Of a DNA stretch of 64,000 bases, positions 41,403 to 51,700 are shown piece by piece. This DNA comes from UBA4416 sp040386075 (GTDB lineage: Bacteria > Bacteroidota > Bacteroidia > B-17B0 > Aurantibacillaceae). Below the pieces are notes generated by a model. It made no database searches. It was not told where the DNA came from and saw only the letters and a program-made list of their open reading frames with translations. The stretch's first letter is position 1. Every line of letters begins with the position of its first letter. The DNA is taken from contig JAZKGE010000015.1 in the NCBI GenBank assembly GCA_040386075.1, forward strand, positions 80,435-144,434, given 5' to 3'. Made by a program: the position numbers and the translations under genes.

Positions 41403-42650
41403 TTGCTTAAAAACATCATATCCACATTATTCACCAAAGGCTTTGTAGCGTTCATCAACCTTGCAATTTTGCTGGTTTCCTGCCAGCAATTGGGAAGTGA
41501 TATTCGTGGGCAGGTAAGTTTACTCATCTTTAATATTGCTATTATACAGATCATCAATGAAATTTATACGGGTTATATTTTAGTTTATTTTATTCCCAAA
41601 TATTCTTTAAAAAAAATATATGTGTCAGGGATTTTTTGGGCAGTAACCTGCACCATTTTATGTGTAGCAGTTATGCTCATGTTATTTATTTTTTTTGAAA
41701 TAGGTTCTGTTGATCATTGGCAACATTTGATTGTATTGTCTTTATTGATCATTTTACATTCCTTTCACATGGTTATTATACTGGCAAAAGAGAAGATCAA
41801 AGCGTATAATTTTTTGAATTTTTTCCAGCCTGCTTTACTGCTTGGGACTTTGTTTACGATGTTCTTTTGGTTTCAAGTTAAAACTATTGATAGTTATATC
41901 ATTGCTTTGTATGTTTCCTTCTCTGCTTCCATTTTAGTGTCAACCATCCAGGTGGCGGGCATCTTTAAATTGAATGATCATCACTTTACCTTATTTGAAC
42001 CAAAACGGATCATTGAGAACGGTTTTTATAATCAACTGGCAAATCTTTGCCACATGCTCAGTAACCGATATAACTTTTATTTGCTTGGAAATACGGTTTT
42101 AGTAGGAATATACTCCAGTGCCACCTCTTTGATCGAATCTGTTTGGATAATCAGCGGAAGTGTTTCTCCTATCATCTTAACCTATATTGCCAATGGAAAA
42201 GATCCTGCCAATAATGCCAGGATCACATTAGTATTAGCCAAGATCTGTTTTTTGTTAAGTTTAATGTGTGTTGTTATTTTATACTTTATTCCGAGAGAAT
42301 TTTTTGTGTTTCTGTTGGGCGAAGATTTTATTCATGTAAAAACAGTCATGCTGTACCTGTCACCCGGCATTTTGTTCATCAGTTTTGCTACTATTATCAG
42401 TCATTACTTTGCAGGCTTAGGAAAACAGCGTATCCTATTAATAGCTAACAGCTGTGGATTATTGACTACTATTTGTGTGAGTCGTTTTTTGATCGCAAAA
42501 GATCAGTTGCTTGGCGCGTCTTATTCTGCCTGCCTTTCTTATTTTGTAGCCACTATTATTTTGGTTGCATTCTTTTTGAAGGAAAATAAGTTTGGCTTTT
42601 TAGATCTTTTGCGATTTAAAAAAGATTTTGAATTAGTAAAGAAAAGCTAA
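41403..42650 (+). CDS. polysaccharide/O-antigen flippase-like membrane protein
   Basis: 415 residues with about twelve transmembrane helices and short loops. The N-terminal SQ.G...RGQVSLLIFN and the second-half 'YLSPGILFISFATIISHYFAGLGKQRIL' segment fit the Wzx/polysaccharide-biosynthesis branch of the MOP superfamily, which flips lipid-linked glycans across the inner membrane. TTG is taken as start because an in-frame stop lies five codons upstream and no ATG fits. Divergent from the FkbM/GT9 pair, with which it may form a small surface-glycan locus. Confidence 0.85.
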   Translation: MLKNIISTLFTKGFVAFINLAILLVSCQQLGSDIRGQVSLLIFNIAIIQIINEIYTGYILVYFIPKYSLKKIYVSGIFWAVTCTILCVAVMLMLFIFFEIGSVDHWQHLIVLSLLIILHSFHMVIILAKEKIKAYNFLNFFQPALLLGTLFTMFFWFQVKTIDSYIIALYVSFSASILVSTIQVAGIFKLNDHHFTLFEPKRIIENGFYNQLANLCHMLSNRYNFYLLGNTVLVGIYSSATSLIESVWIISGSVSPIILTYIANGKDPANNARITLVLAKICFLLSLMCVVILYFIPREFFVFLLGEDFIHVKTVMLYLSPGILFISFATIISHYFAGLGKQRILLIANSCGLLTTICVSRFLIAKDQLLGASYSACLSYFVATIILVAFFLKENKFGFLDLLRFKKDFELVKKS

Positions 42651-43114
42651 ATACCTATCAACTATCAAATTAAGATCTGTTAATGCTCAGCTGCGCTGGT
42701 TTGAGGCACTTGCTGTTTTTAAATTGAGTGATATAAAACACTTAGTTCTTATTTCCATATACTATAAAACCCTTAGTGTTTTTATACTTTATATTGACAA
42801 ACCAGCTAGTTAAGACTTTGTTAATTTGCAAAAGCATAAATGAAATATGAAGAAATAAGACAATTTTAAGGATCATTAAAGTTTACATACGACTTTGAAC
42901 TATGCTATATGAACTATTTTTTTTCAACGGAAAAAATAAAACAATAATTAGATGGTTATTATAAATCTGTAGATAAACAATGCTAATTCATGTATTAATG
43001 TGTTAAAAGTACTATAGAATAAGGCCTTCTCATAAAAACTAAAAATTTCAAATTTGTTAAATTTCTTACATATGTTAAAAATTATTTTAATTTTAATGAT
43101 TATAAGTATTTGCT
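42651..43114. other. 464-bp AT-rich spacer, no gene seen
   Basis: No coding sequence or RNA gene is apparent. A weak hairpin AAAACACT/AGTGTTTT with a long loop lies in its first third and could end the flippase transcript. The last 200 bp are extremely AT-rich; no exact TTTG-N19/20-TAnnTTTG promoter is found for the giant gene that follows. Confidence 0.5.
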
Positions 43115-46100
43115 ATGTGGTTGTATAATTATACTGTTCGTATTGTTTTTTTTATTGGTTTGGTTTTCTTATGTAATAAGATCTCTTCTCAATCACTTTT
43201 AAATTATTCTGCTGTAAGAAACACCGGTATTTCATATACTTCAATAAACCTTACAGGTAATGCTTTTGACAGTTGGAGAAACACCACAAGCTTTACCCAG
43301 GATGATAACCGTTCCGATTTTACAGACATTGGATTTGATTTTTGGTATAACGGCGTGCGCTATACTCAATTTTCAGTATCAACAAATGGTTATCTTGATT
43401 TTTCGACTTCCCTTGCCGATGGCGGACCTACTACTGATGCATTTGGATATGGAAATGCTTCCTTTACATCAAATAATGTAACGATTTCTACAAATCCTGC
43501 CATTGCCCCGTTTTACGACGATTTAATGGCTCAGGGCGGAACATCAGCTTTAGGAAATAGTATTAAGTATGCTTTGAGTGGAACAGCACCCAGCCGTACA
43601 TTAACTATTGAGTGGATCAATATGGCGGTGTATGGAAATACATCACCCAGTTTAAATTTCCAGGTAAAGCTGGTTGAGACCACGGGCCAGATCTTAGTTA
43701 ATTATGGAACGATGAATGCAGGAACATTTATCTTTTCTTATTCAATGGGTCTTAACGGAAGAACCTTAAATGCAACTCCTACTGTAGCTCAATTAAAAGA
43801 GCTACAAACTGTTAATGCAAATACATTTAATAATAATGTTCAAAATAATTTGTCGGGAATGCCGGCTGCTAATTCGCAATATATATTCACACCACCTGCA
43901 CCAACACCTGCTGCCGGCGCTTTAACCTTTAGTGGTATCACTCAAACCGGAATGACACTGAACTGGCCTAATTGGGCAACTAATGAAGTGGGCTATGTTA
44001 TTTATAATTCAACCGACAATGTTAATTTCAACTTTGTTAATCAACCTGCCGCTAACGCTATCACTTTCCCTGTTACAGGACTTTCTCCGGGTACAACTTA
44101 CTATTGGAGATTGTATGCTGTAACAGATGGATGTTTGAGCACTGCGTTAACAGGTACTCAGTCAACAACAGCAGGTGGTAATAAAGTGTCTTTTGCCACA
44201 GGGTTATGGAATACTGCCGCTACATGGTCGCCCACAGGTGTTCCCACAATTTCTGATAATGTAATTATAGCTAATGGCCACACCGTTACAGTAAATGTTA
44301 ATGCAGTTTGCAACAATCTTACCATTGGCCAAGGAACAAGCGGAGTATTGGCAATAGGAAATAATAATACGTCGAGAACACTTGCCGTGAATGGAAATGT
44401 GATCATAAATACAGGAGCAACTTTTAGCGTTACTCCGGGCTCAAATGCAACACATATTTTAACGCTACCTGGTAATATTACAAATAATGGGAGGTTAAAT
44501 TTTGCTTCTGATGCTAACAGCTTATGCAATGTAACGTTCATTAAAAATGGGAATCAAACAATAAGTGGTACAGGTACAATAACAACGTTCAACCGTATCA
44601 TTTTAAATATGGGAGCTTCAATAAATAATATTTTGGACGTTCAGACTCCGAATTTTGTTGCTCCGGCTGATTTTTTAACACTTACCAATGGCACATTCAA
44701 GCTGTCAACCAGTGGAGCATCTAATATTACACCCTTTGCTGCTAATGCTACCATTCCTCAAAAAGGAGGATTATGGCTCAACTCAGCCTTATCAGCCATT
44801 AATAATGGAGGATCATTAACAATGTATGGTAACATTACGGTATCCAATGGTGTTTTTAATGTTGGTAATGCTGCTAATGAGGATCTATTATCCAACGGAG
44901 GTTATCTCACAACTAGTGGTGGAACTTTGAATATTGCAGGTAAGTATTATGCCATTGGAATAAATAACTTATCTAAATTCACTATTTCTGGCGGAAATGT
45001 AATTGTGCCGAGTATAGGTTCAACAAATACAACTATTGCTCCTTTTCAAATTGCAGGAGCCGGTTCTCAGTTCAATATGAATGGCGGAAGTTTGATTATC
45101 CCAAGAGAAGGTGGCTCGGGTGCACAAAATTTAGGGTTTGTAAATACAGGAACCAGTGGAGGAACCGTTACGGGTGGAACACTTCAGATTGGCAGCACAG
45201 CTTCGCCTGCCGCGCAGTTCATACAAATAAATTCTAATTTTCCGGTTGGAAATGTTTTAGTGAATAGTGCAAACGTTAATGCTTCATTATTGACCAACTC
45301 GTTAAGTGTTATCAATAATATTACAATTAATTCGGGTACACTAACCGCCAACACCTTTGCAATATCTTTAGGAAGAAATTGGGCCAACAATGGAGGTATC
45401 TTTGCTCCGGGAACCGGAACGGTTACGTTTTCGGGAACTCTATCGCAAACCATATTTAAAACCGGCGGCGAAACTTTTAATGATATTGCATTTACAAATG
45501 CAGGAACCAAAACACTATTAAGTGCTATTACTGCCAGTAATGTTGTTATTAATACAGGCTCAAATCTCAATGTGAATACCACAAATAACCAGGTAACGGT
45601 TAGAGGAAATTTTACAAACAGCGGAAGTTTTAATGCACAAAGGGGTTTAGTGTTTTTGAATGGTACGGTTGCACAGAGTATTGGAGGAACAAGCACCACG
45701 GATTTTTATAATTTGACTCTTAATAACAATGCAGGTGCAAACATTACACATGCCGAAAATCTGATCAGTACATTAACACTTAACAATGGCGCCTTTAATA
45801 CCAACGCGCAAATATTCACAATGGTATCTACAGCTACCAATACGGCAAGGATAGCACAAATAACAGGTACAGGAGATATTATTGGGAATTTGAATGTGCA
45901 GCGTTATGCTCCGGGAGGTTACACAGGCTGGGCTTTGCTGGGAACGCCAATATCCTCTGCCTTAACTTTTCAGGCTTGGGATGATGATATGGCGATCAGT
46001 TGTTCAAGTTGTCCCGATGGAAGTGCAAACGGTTTTTTATCCATCTATTCATATAGCGAAGCAGCAGTTGGTTCTTATTCGTCTACAGCATCATATGTAC

Positions 46101-47785
46101 CCTTAACTGCAATTACAAATCCAATTGTGCCAAATAAAGGGTATTGGGTATATTTAGGCACAGGCCCTAATGCTACTGCTCCAATAACTATTGATGTTAC
46201 TGGTACTGTTAGAAAATTCAATAATGCTATTCCATTAACCAGAACAAACACTGGATCTGTAATGAATGACGGTTGGAATTTGATACATAACCCTTATCCG
46301 TCGGCCATTAGATGGAGCTCTTTAAGAAATGGAAATGCCAGTGTTGATAATGCTATTTACGGTTACAACGCAGATTTGAACGGAGGCGCAGGTGCTAGTG
46401 TGAGTTTTGTGAATGGCATTAGCAGTCCGGCAATTGGCGCTGGAGGTATTAGTGATTCTATTCCTATGTTCCAGGGGTTTCAGGTACACTGCACAGCTAA
46501 TGCTACTTTAACTGCATTAGAATCCTATAAAATAGGCGGTAATCCTGCATTTGTAAAAATGAGTCAAACAGCACAGGTTGCTTCTTCGGCCCAGCCATTA
46601 TTACGTTTTTATTTAGATGGGCCTACATCATTTCATGATGAAACCGTATTATACATGCAGGCAGGTGCAACCAATAATTTTGATATTGAATATGACGCCA
46701 TTAAAATGGCCGGTCAGGATCCTTCTGCGCCTACGATCATGTTTCAAAACGGAGCTGATGAATATCATATTAACGGTGTAGACATCATTACATCTACATT
46801 TAGCATGCCTTTAAAAGCTACAACAGGTTATACTGGCACCTACACTATCAGTTTGGCTAATTTCAATTCATTTCCTACAGGCGCCTGTATTTCTTTATAT
46901 GATACGTTTACAGGAATTACAACAGACCTGAAAACTAATAGTTATGTATTTACGTTAAACTCATCAACAACGGGTACAAGATTTGTGGTTAATATCACGA
47001 TCAATCCTTTAACCATTAATTCTACTATTTCTCAACCAAATTGCAACGATCCATCTGCGGGAGAAATAATAGTTTCTGGAAATAGTTCGGGACCATGGAA
47101 TTATTATTGGAAAAATGCCGGCGGTTCAGTTATTAAAACATCCTTAAATAAAGCAAGCGCTGATACTTTGTTGAATTTATCGGGCGGTGATTATTCAATT
47201 GACATTAATACAGTTGGGCAATGTGATGCTAACGATTCTACATTTACAATTAATGTGGTTGATCCTGTAACGGCGCAATTCTCTTCGGTAGATACAACGT
47301 ACTTATCAAGTGGCGCAACTGTTATATTTAATAACATTTCAACTAATTCTATGAATGATTCCTGGAATTTTGGTGATGGTTTTGGATTCTCATCAGTGCC
47401 CAATCCTACCTATAATTATTCCGCATCCGGTGTTTATACAGTAAGTCTTATTTCAACAAGTAACAGTGGTTGTATTGATACAACCTATAAATCAATAGTG
47501 GTAATAGCAGATATTGTGACAGGTGTATTTTCTCAAAATTCAGAATCGTTGATTATAAAAACCGTTAGTGAAAACGAATACCTTATTGAGGGAATTGTTA
47601 ATACTGAAGCAACTGTAAATTTCAAATTATTTGATGCTTTGGGTAAGCTGGTGAATGATTACGGAGATTTGAATTCAGCTGCTATTAATTTACGGGTGAA
47701 TTTGAAAGACCATAAGGCCGGCATTTATTTTTTAAATGTAACCGGAACTCATACACAAAAAACCATTAAGTTACCGGTTAAGTAA
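43115..47785 (+). CDS. giant secreted multidomain protein (FnIII, G8-like, PKD) with T9SS-type C-terminus
   Basis: 1556 residues. Signal peptide about 1-26. An N-terminal beta domain (DIGFDFWYNGVRYTQFSVST), a fibronectin type III domain near 262-355 (MTLNWPNWATNEVGYVIY, LSPGTTYYWRLYAVT), then a G8-like segment (LWNTAATWSPTGVPTISDNV) followed by a long series of Asn/Gly/Thr-rich strands that look like a right-handed beta helix (about 400-920). A PKD domain (WNFGDGFGFSSVPNPTYNY) precedes a C-terminal domain with KAGIYFLNVTGTHTQKTIKL, a type A T9SS sorting signal. Probably a surface adhesin. It converges on the DUF2752 gene with an 8-nt overlap. Confidence 0.85.
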   Translation: MWLYNYTVRIVFFIGLVFLCNKISSQSLLNYSAVRNTGISYTSINLTGNAFDSWRNTTSFTQDDNRSDFTDIGFDFWYNGVRYTQFSVSTNGYLDFSTSLADGGPTTDAFGYGNASFTSNNVTISTNPAIAPFYDDLMAQGGTSALGNSIKYALSGTAPSRTLTIEWINMAVYGNTSPSLNFQVKLVETTGQILVNYGTMNAGTFIFSYSMGLNGRTLNATPTVAQLKELQTVNANTFNNNVQNNLSGMPAANSQYIFTPPAPTPAAGALTFSGITQTGMTLNWPNWATNEVGYVIYNSTDNVNFNFVNQPAANAITFPVTGLSPGTTYYWRLYAVTDGCLSTALTGTQSTTAGGNKVSFATGLWNTAATWSPTGVPTISDNVIIANGHTVTVNVNAVCNNLTIGQGTSGVLAIGNNNTSRTLAVNGNVIINTGATFSVTPGSNATHILTLPGNITNNGRLNFASDANSLCNVTFIKNGNQTISGTGTITTFNRIILNMGASINNILDVQTPNFVAPADFLTLTNGTFKLSTSGASNITPFAANATIPQKGGLWLNSALSAINNGGSLTMYGNITVSNGVFNVGNAANEDLLSNGGYLTTSGGTLNIAGKYYAIGINNLSKFTISGGNVIVPSIGSTNTTIAPFQIAGAGSQFNMNGGSLIIPREGGSGAQNLGFVNTGTSGGTVTGGTLQIGSTASPAAQFIQINSNFPVGNVLVNSANVNASLLTNSLSVINNITINSGTLTANTFAISLGRNWANNGGIFAPGTGTVTFSGTLSQTIFKTGGETFNDIAFTNAGTKTLLSAITASNVVINTGSNLNVNTTNNQVTVRGNFTNSGSFNAQRGLVFLNGTVAQSIGGTSTTDFYNLTLNNNAGANITHAENLISTLTLNNGAFNTNAQIFTMVSTATNTARIAQITGTGDIIGNLNVQRYAPGGYTGWALLGTPISSALTFQAWDDDMAISCSSCPDGSANGFLSIYSYSEAAVGSYSSTASYVPLTAITNPIVPNKGYWVYLGTGPNATAPITIDVTGTVRKFNNAIPLTRTNTGSVMNDGWNLIHNPYPSAIRWSSLRNGNASVDNAIYGYNADLNGGAGASVSFVNGISSPAIGAGGISDSIPMFQGFQVHCTANATLTALESYKIGGNPAFVKMSQTAQVASSAQPLLRFYLDGPTSFHDETVLYMQAGATNNFDIEYDAIKMAGQDPSAPTIMFQNGADEYHINGVDIITSTFSMPLKATTGYTGTYTISLANFNSFPTGACISLYDTFTGITTDLKTNSYVFTLNSSTTGTRFVVNITINPLTINSTISQPNCNDPSAGEIIVSGNSSGPWNYYWKNAGGSVIKTSLNKASADTLLNLSGGDYSIDINTVGQCDANDSTFTINVVDPVTAQFSSVDTTYLSSGATVIFNNISTNSMNDSWNFGDGFGFSSVPNPTYNYSASGVYTVSLISTSNSGCIDTTYKSIVVIADIVTGVFSQNSESLIIKTVSENEYLIEGIVNTEATVNFKLFDALGKLVNDYGDLNSAAINLRVNLKDHKAGIYFLNVTGTHTQKTIKLPVK

Positions 47786-48074
47786 ATAAGATAATTTGTC
47801 TTATTATAAACTGTATCATCATTAAAGATGTAGTTGTGATGAATGCCCACATTACATATTTGCCACCATTAATGTGTTTGGTAGTTAGTTGAACGATCAA
47901 TAAGACCAGCGTAACAATAAATGGGATAAGTGCAACATTATAATGCAAAGAACCCATGATATCGCCTTTCAATAAAGCGATCAAGCTTCTTTGCATACCA
48001 CAGCCGGGGCATTCTACACCAAAATATGATTTAAAAAAACAGGAAAATAAATGATGTTCCAGCCAGTCTATCAT
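47778..48074 (-). CDS. DUF2752 membrane protein
   Basis: 98 residues with two or three hydrophobic helices and the conserved CPGCGMQRSLIALLKGD motif close to the N-terminus, the defining feature of DUF2752. Function is not known; the Cys pair suggests metal or redox chemistry. It lies 16 nt downstream of the 'CCC motif' gene on the same strand, a pairing often seen in Bacteroidota. Confidence 0.88.
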   Translation of the reverse strand: MIDWLEHHLFSCFFKSYFGVECPGCGMQRSLIALLKGDIMGSLHYNVALIPFIVTLVLLIVQLTTKHINGGKYVMWAFITTTSLMMIQFIIRQIILFT

Positions 48075-48090
48075 TTTTAAGAAAACGATC

Positions 48091-48480
48091 TTAATGCATA
48101 TTCTGCCATGGGATCATGCTAAACGCAGCGCCTATGATCAGGAAATATATTAAATAGAACACTAATAATAAAGACGAAAGACAAACGCCAATAATAGCAC
48201 ACACTTTACCCGCTTTCAAATTGTTGTAAGAAGAAATTGAAAAGCTGGATGGATTACTGTTATAAGCAGCTAAACCCTTGCCTGCTAAAACCAACGCGAT
48301 GATACCGCATATAATTCCTACTAATCCAAGACAAAAACAACCCGGAAAAATAGAGCAGATCCCTAAAACGAGAACAGCTGTTGAATTTGGAACTGGTAAT
48401 GGCCCAAATTGATTATTGAATTGAGGAGTTACATTTTGTCCTTGTTGCGAAGGGTCAGTTGAAAAATTAGTTTCTTCCAT
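48091..48480 (-). CDS. 'CCC motif' membrane protein (DUF4190-like)
   Basis: 129 residues: a Gln/Asn/Pro-rich soluble N-terminus (about 1-33) and two transmembrane regions, the first containing GICSIFPGCFCLGLVGIICG with the clustered cysteines, the second around AIIGVCLSSLLLVFYLIYF. This matches the Bacteroidota family labelled 'CCC motif membrane protein'. Function unknown; probably acts with the adjacent DUF2752 protein. Confidence 0.8.
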   Translation of the reverse strand: MEETNFSTDPSQQGQNVTPQFNNQFGPLPVPNSTAVLVLGICSIFPGCFCLGLVGIICGIIALVLAGKGLAAYNSNPSSFSISSYNNLKAGKVCAIIGVCLSSLLLVFYLIYFLIIGAAFSMIPWQNMH

Positions 48481-48705
48481 GATTTAATATTTTGACCTAA
48501 AGATATAAAAATTAGATAAGAGACAGAAAAAAAACGATGAAATCTCAAACTTTTGTAAAATCCCAACGTACAATATTATGAGAATCACAAGCTATTTAAT
48601 TTTTAATCCCCGTACCTCAAATAAATTAAGGCTTACCATTTACATCAAAAAACAATAAACCATTTAACATGAAATCAATTACAAACATTTCAAAACCTAC
48701 TTGTC

Positions 48706-51700
48706 ATGAAAACAATTCTATTAACCGCAGTTCTGCTGGCTGTTCTGCTATGCTCGCCAGCAAACGGGCAAAACGTCACTTCTGTATCTCCGACTGACAG
48801 TTTAGCTAATTTTGATACTAAATTCTGGACCAATTTCTTTTGGTCTCATCACACCTCTGTAAATGATCTACCTGAGTTCATTTATGCCCATCAACGGACT
48901 CATATTCATGATACGTATTTTTCCTCTCAACGTATCTCAGGCCAAAATCCAACCCCTCAACAAGCATGCACTAACATCGATTTCGAATCCGGAAATCTGA
49001 ATGGCTGGACAGCCTCCAATGGTTTTAACCCATTATTTAACGCATTAGGTTGTTGTCAAAATGTAGGCGGTGCTCAACAGATAACAGCCGGCGCCGGCGT
49101 TGATGGCTGTGGTGGTTTTCCATTGGTAGCTGCCGGCGGTAATTTTTCGGTAAGGCTTGGAAACAACGGCACAGGCGGTTTAGCCGACAGATTAGAACAA
49201 ACTTTTAATGTAACAGCTGCTAACTCAAATTTCACATACCGTTATGCAGTTGTATTTGAAGACCCGGGTCATGCTGTAGCTGATCAGCCCAAATTTGAGA
49301 TCGAAATGCTTGACTCTAATGGTACCGCAATTCCTTGTACTTATTATAATGTTGCTGCCGGACAAAATATTCCGGGATTTCTTAATTCGCCAAATTGCCC
49401 AAATGTAGTGTATAAACCATGGACAAATGTTAGCGTTGATCTTACTAATTTTATTGGACAAGATGTAACGATCCGATTTACAACTCAGGATTGTTCATTG
49501 GGCGGACATTATGCTTATGCGTATATTGATGGTAGTTGTATTGATTTTAATATTACTCAAAGCGGAATTTTATGTCAGGGATCCTCCGTACAATTAAATG
49601 CACCTGTTGGATTTGCTTCCTATAATTGGACATTGCCAAATGGCAATCCGGCCAACGGCCAGGTATTAACTGCAACCAACGGCGGAGTTTATACATTGAG
49701 CTTAACAACAGTTACAGGTTGCCCTGGACCAACGATGACTTATACATTAGCTGAATTACCAAACCCAATTGTTGTTTTTACAACTGCAAATGTTTGTGAC
49801 GGTTTGCCGGTAAATTTTATCAATAACTCAACTATTATTTCAGGAAGCATTACAAACTATAATTGGGACTTTGATTCAAATGGAACAATTGATAATGTAG
49901 CTCCAATTCCAACCCATTTATATAATGCCCCGGGAACCTACACAACCCTGTTAACTGCAACATCAAATAATAATTGCACTGCCACATACTCTTTAGCAAC
50001 CACCGTTTATCCAAAGCCGGTTATTCAATTTTCAACAGCCGCTGTTTGTGATGGTATTGCTGTACCTTTTACTGATCAGTCAAGCGTTGCTATGGGACAA
50101 ATTACTTCTTATAACTGGGCTTTTGGTGATAATACCACTGCTACTAATATAAATCCAATTCACACGTATGTTGCAAGTGGTAGTTATAATGTGACGTTAA
50201 CTGCTATCAGTAATTTTAATTGTTCAAACACAGGCTTAGGTGTTGCTATCGTTCATCCAAAACCTTTGGCTCAGTTTTCAGCACCTGCTGTTTGTTATGG
50301 TTTATTTACAGCATTTGTAAATCAATCAACTATTGTATCCGGTCAAATAATAAATCACAACTGGACCTTTGGAGATAATACAGCCAGTGCATTGGTTAAC
50401 CCCACTCATGCCTATTCATCAACCGGAACTTATAGTGTAGTGTTAACAGCTACAAGTAACTTTAACTGTTCTAATAGTGCATTTCAATTTGTGACTGTTA
50501 ACCCAAAACCAAACGCATACTTTATTTCGGTGCAGCCTTCAGCTTGTACGCATACTATTGGATTTATCAATACCAGTAATGTATCAGGCGGGAGTATTAC
50601 ATCCAGCAATTGGAATTTTGGAGATGGAAATACCGCTTTAACACAAAACGGTTTGAACAATTATATTAGTACAGGAACTTACAATGCTCAATTGATTGTA
50701 ACCAGCAATATGGGTTGTAAAGATACCGCGGTGATTCCTGTAACTATTAGTCCGTTACCCACAGCGGCGTTCAATGCAAATAGCGTTTGTTTAAATGGCC
50801 TGACTACGTTCACTAATTCATCATCGGCAAACAACGGATTTATTACTACTGTTAACTGGGCATTTGGAGATGGAAGCCAATCTCAGGTAAGTCAACCTAC
50901 ACATCAGTATGCAGGTGCAGGAACCTATAATGTGACTTTAAATGTAACTACTAATTCTAATTGCAGTAATTCAGTTACACATCAGGTTACAGTTAATCCA
51001 TTACCTAATGTAGTATTTACTGCCAATAATGTGTGTGATGGAAATGTGGTGAACTATATAAATACAAGTTCTATTACAAGCAGTAACATTTCAAATTATG
51101 TGTGGGATTATACATCAGATGGAACGCCAGATAATACCAGTCAGGCAGGGAGTAATATATTTACAGCACCCGGAACTTATACTACGCAGTTAATGGTCAT
51201 TTCCAGTTTCAACTGTTCATCAACACATAGTTTTGCAGTAACGGTGTATCCAAAACCGGTAGCGCAATTTAGTTCATTGCCAGCTTGTCAGGGAGCGCCT
51301 GTTGCATTTACTAATCAGTCGAGCATCTCATCAGGTCAGATCATTAATAATCAATGGGCTTTTGGTGATAATACAACATCCTTGGCAATTAATCCACAGC
51401 ATTTATATGCAGGCTTTGGTAATTACAATGTAACGTTAACGGCAACCAGCACTTTTGGTTGTACAAATTCTATGATATTACCTGCACTGGTTCACCCTCA
51501 GCCAAATGTAAATTTTCAATCTACGGCCAGTTGTTTAAATCAGGCTACACAATTCAACAATCAAAGTAATATTGTAAGTGGTACAATTATAAAATACCGC
51601 TGGGATTTTGAAAATAATGGAACGATAGATGATTCTACAGCTAATCCAAGTCATATTTATCCCATTGCAGGAACTCAGCAAACAAGATTGATGGCAATCT

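Noticed and set aside
44158..45699. Two long minus-strand frames opposite the giant FnIII/PKD gene
   Set aside because: Valine/Leucine/Phenylalanine-rich antisense of Asn/Gly/Thr-rich repeats; the sense frame has a signal peptide, domains and a T9SS tail.
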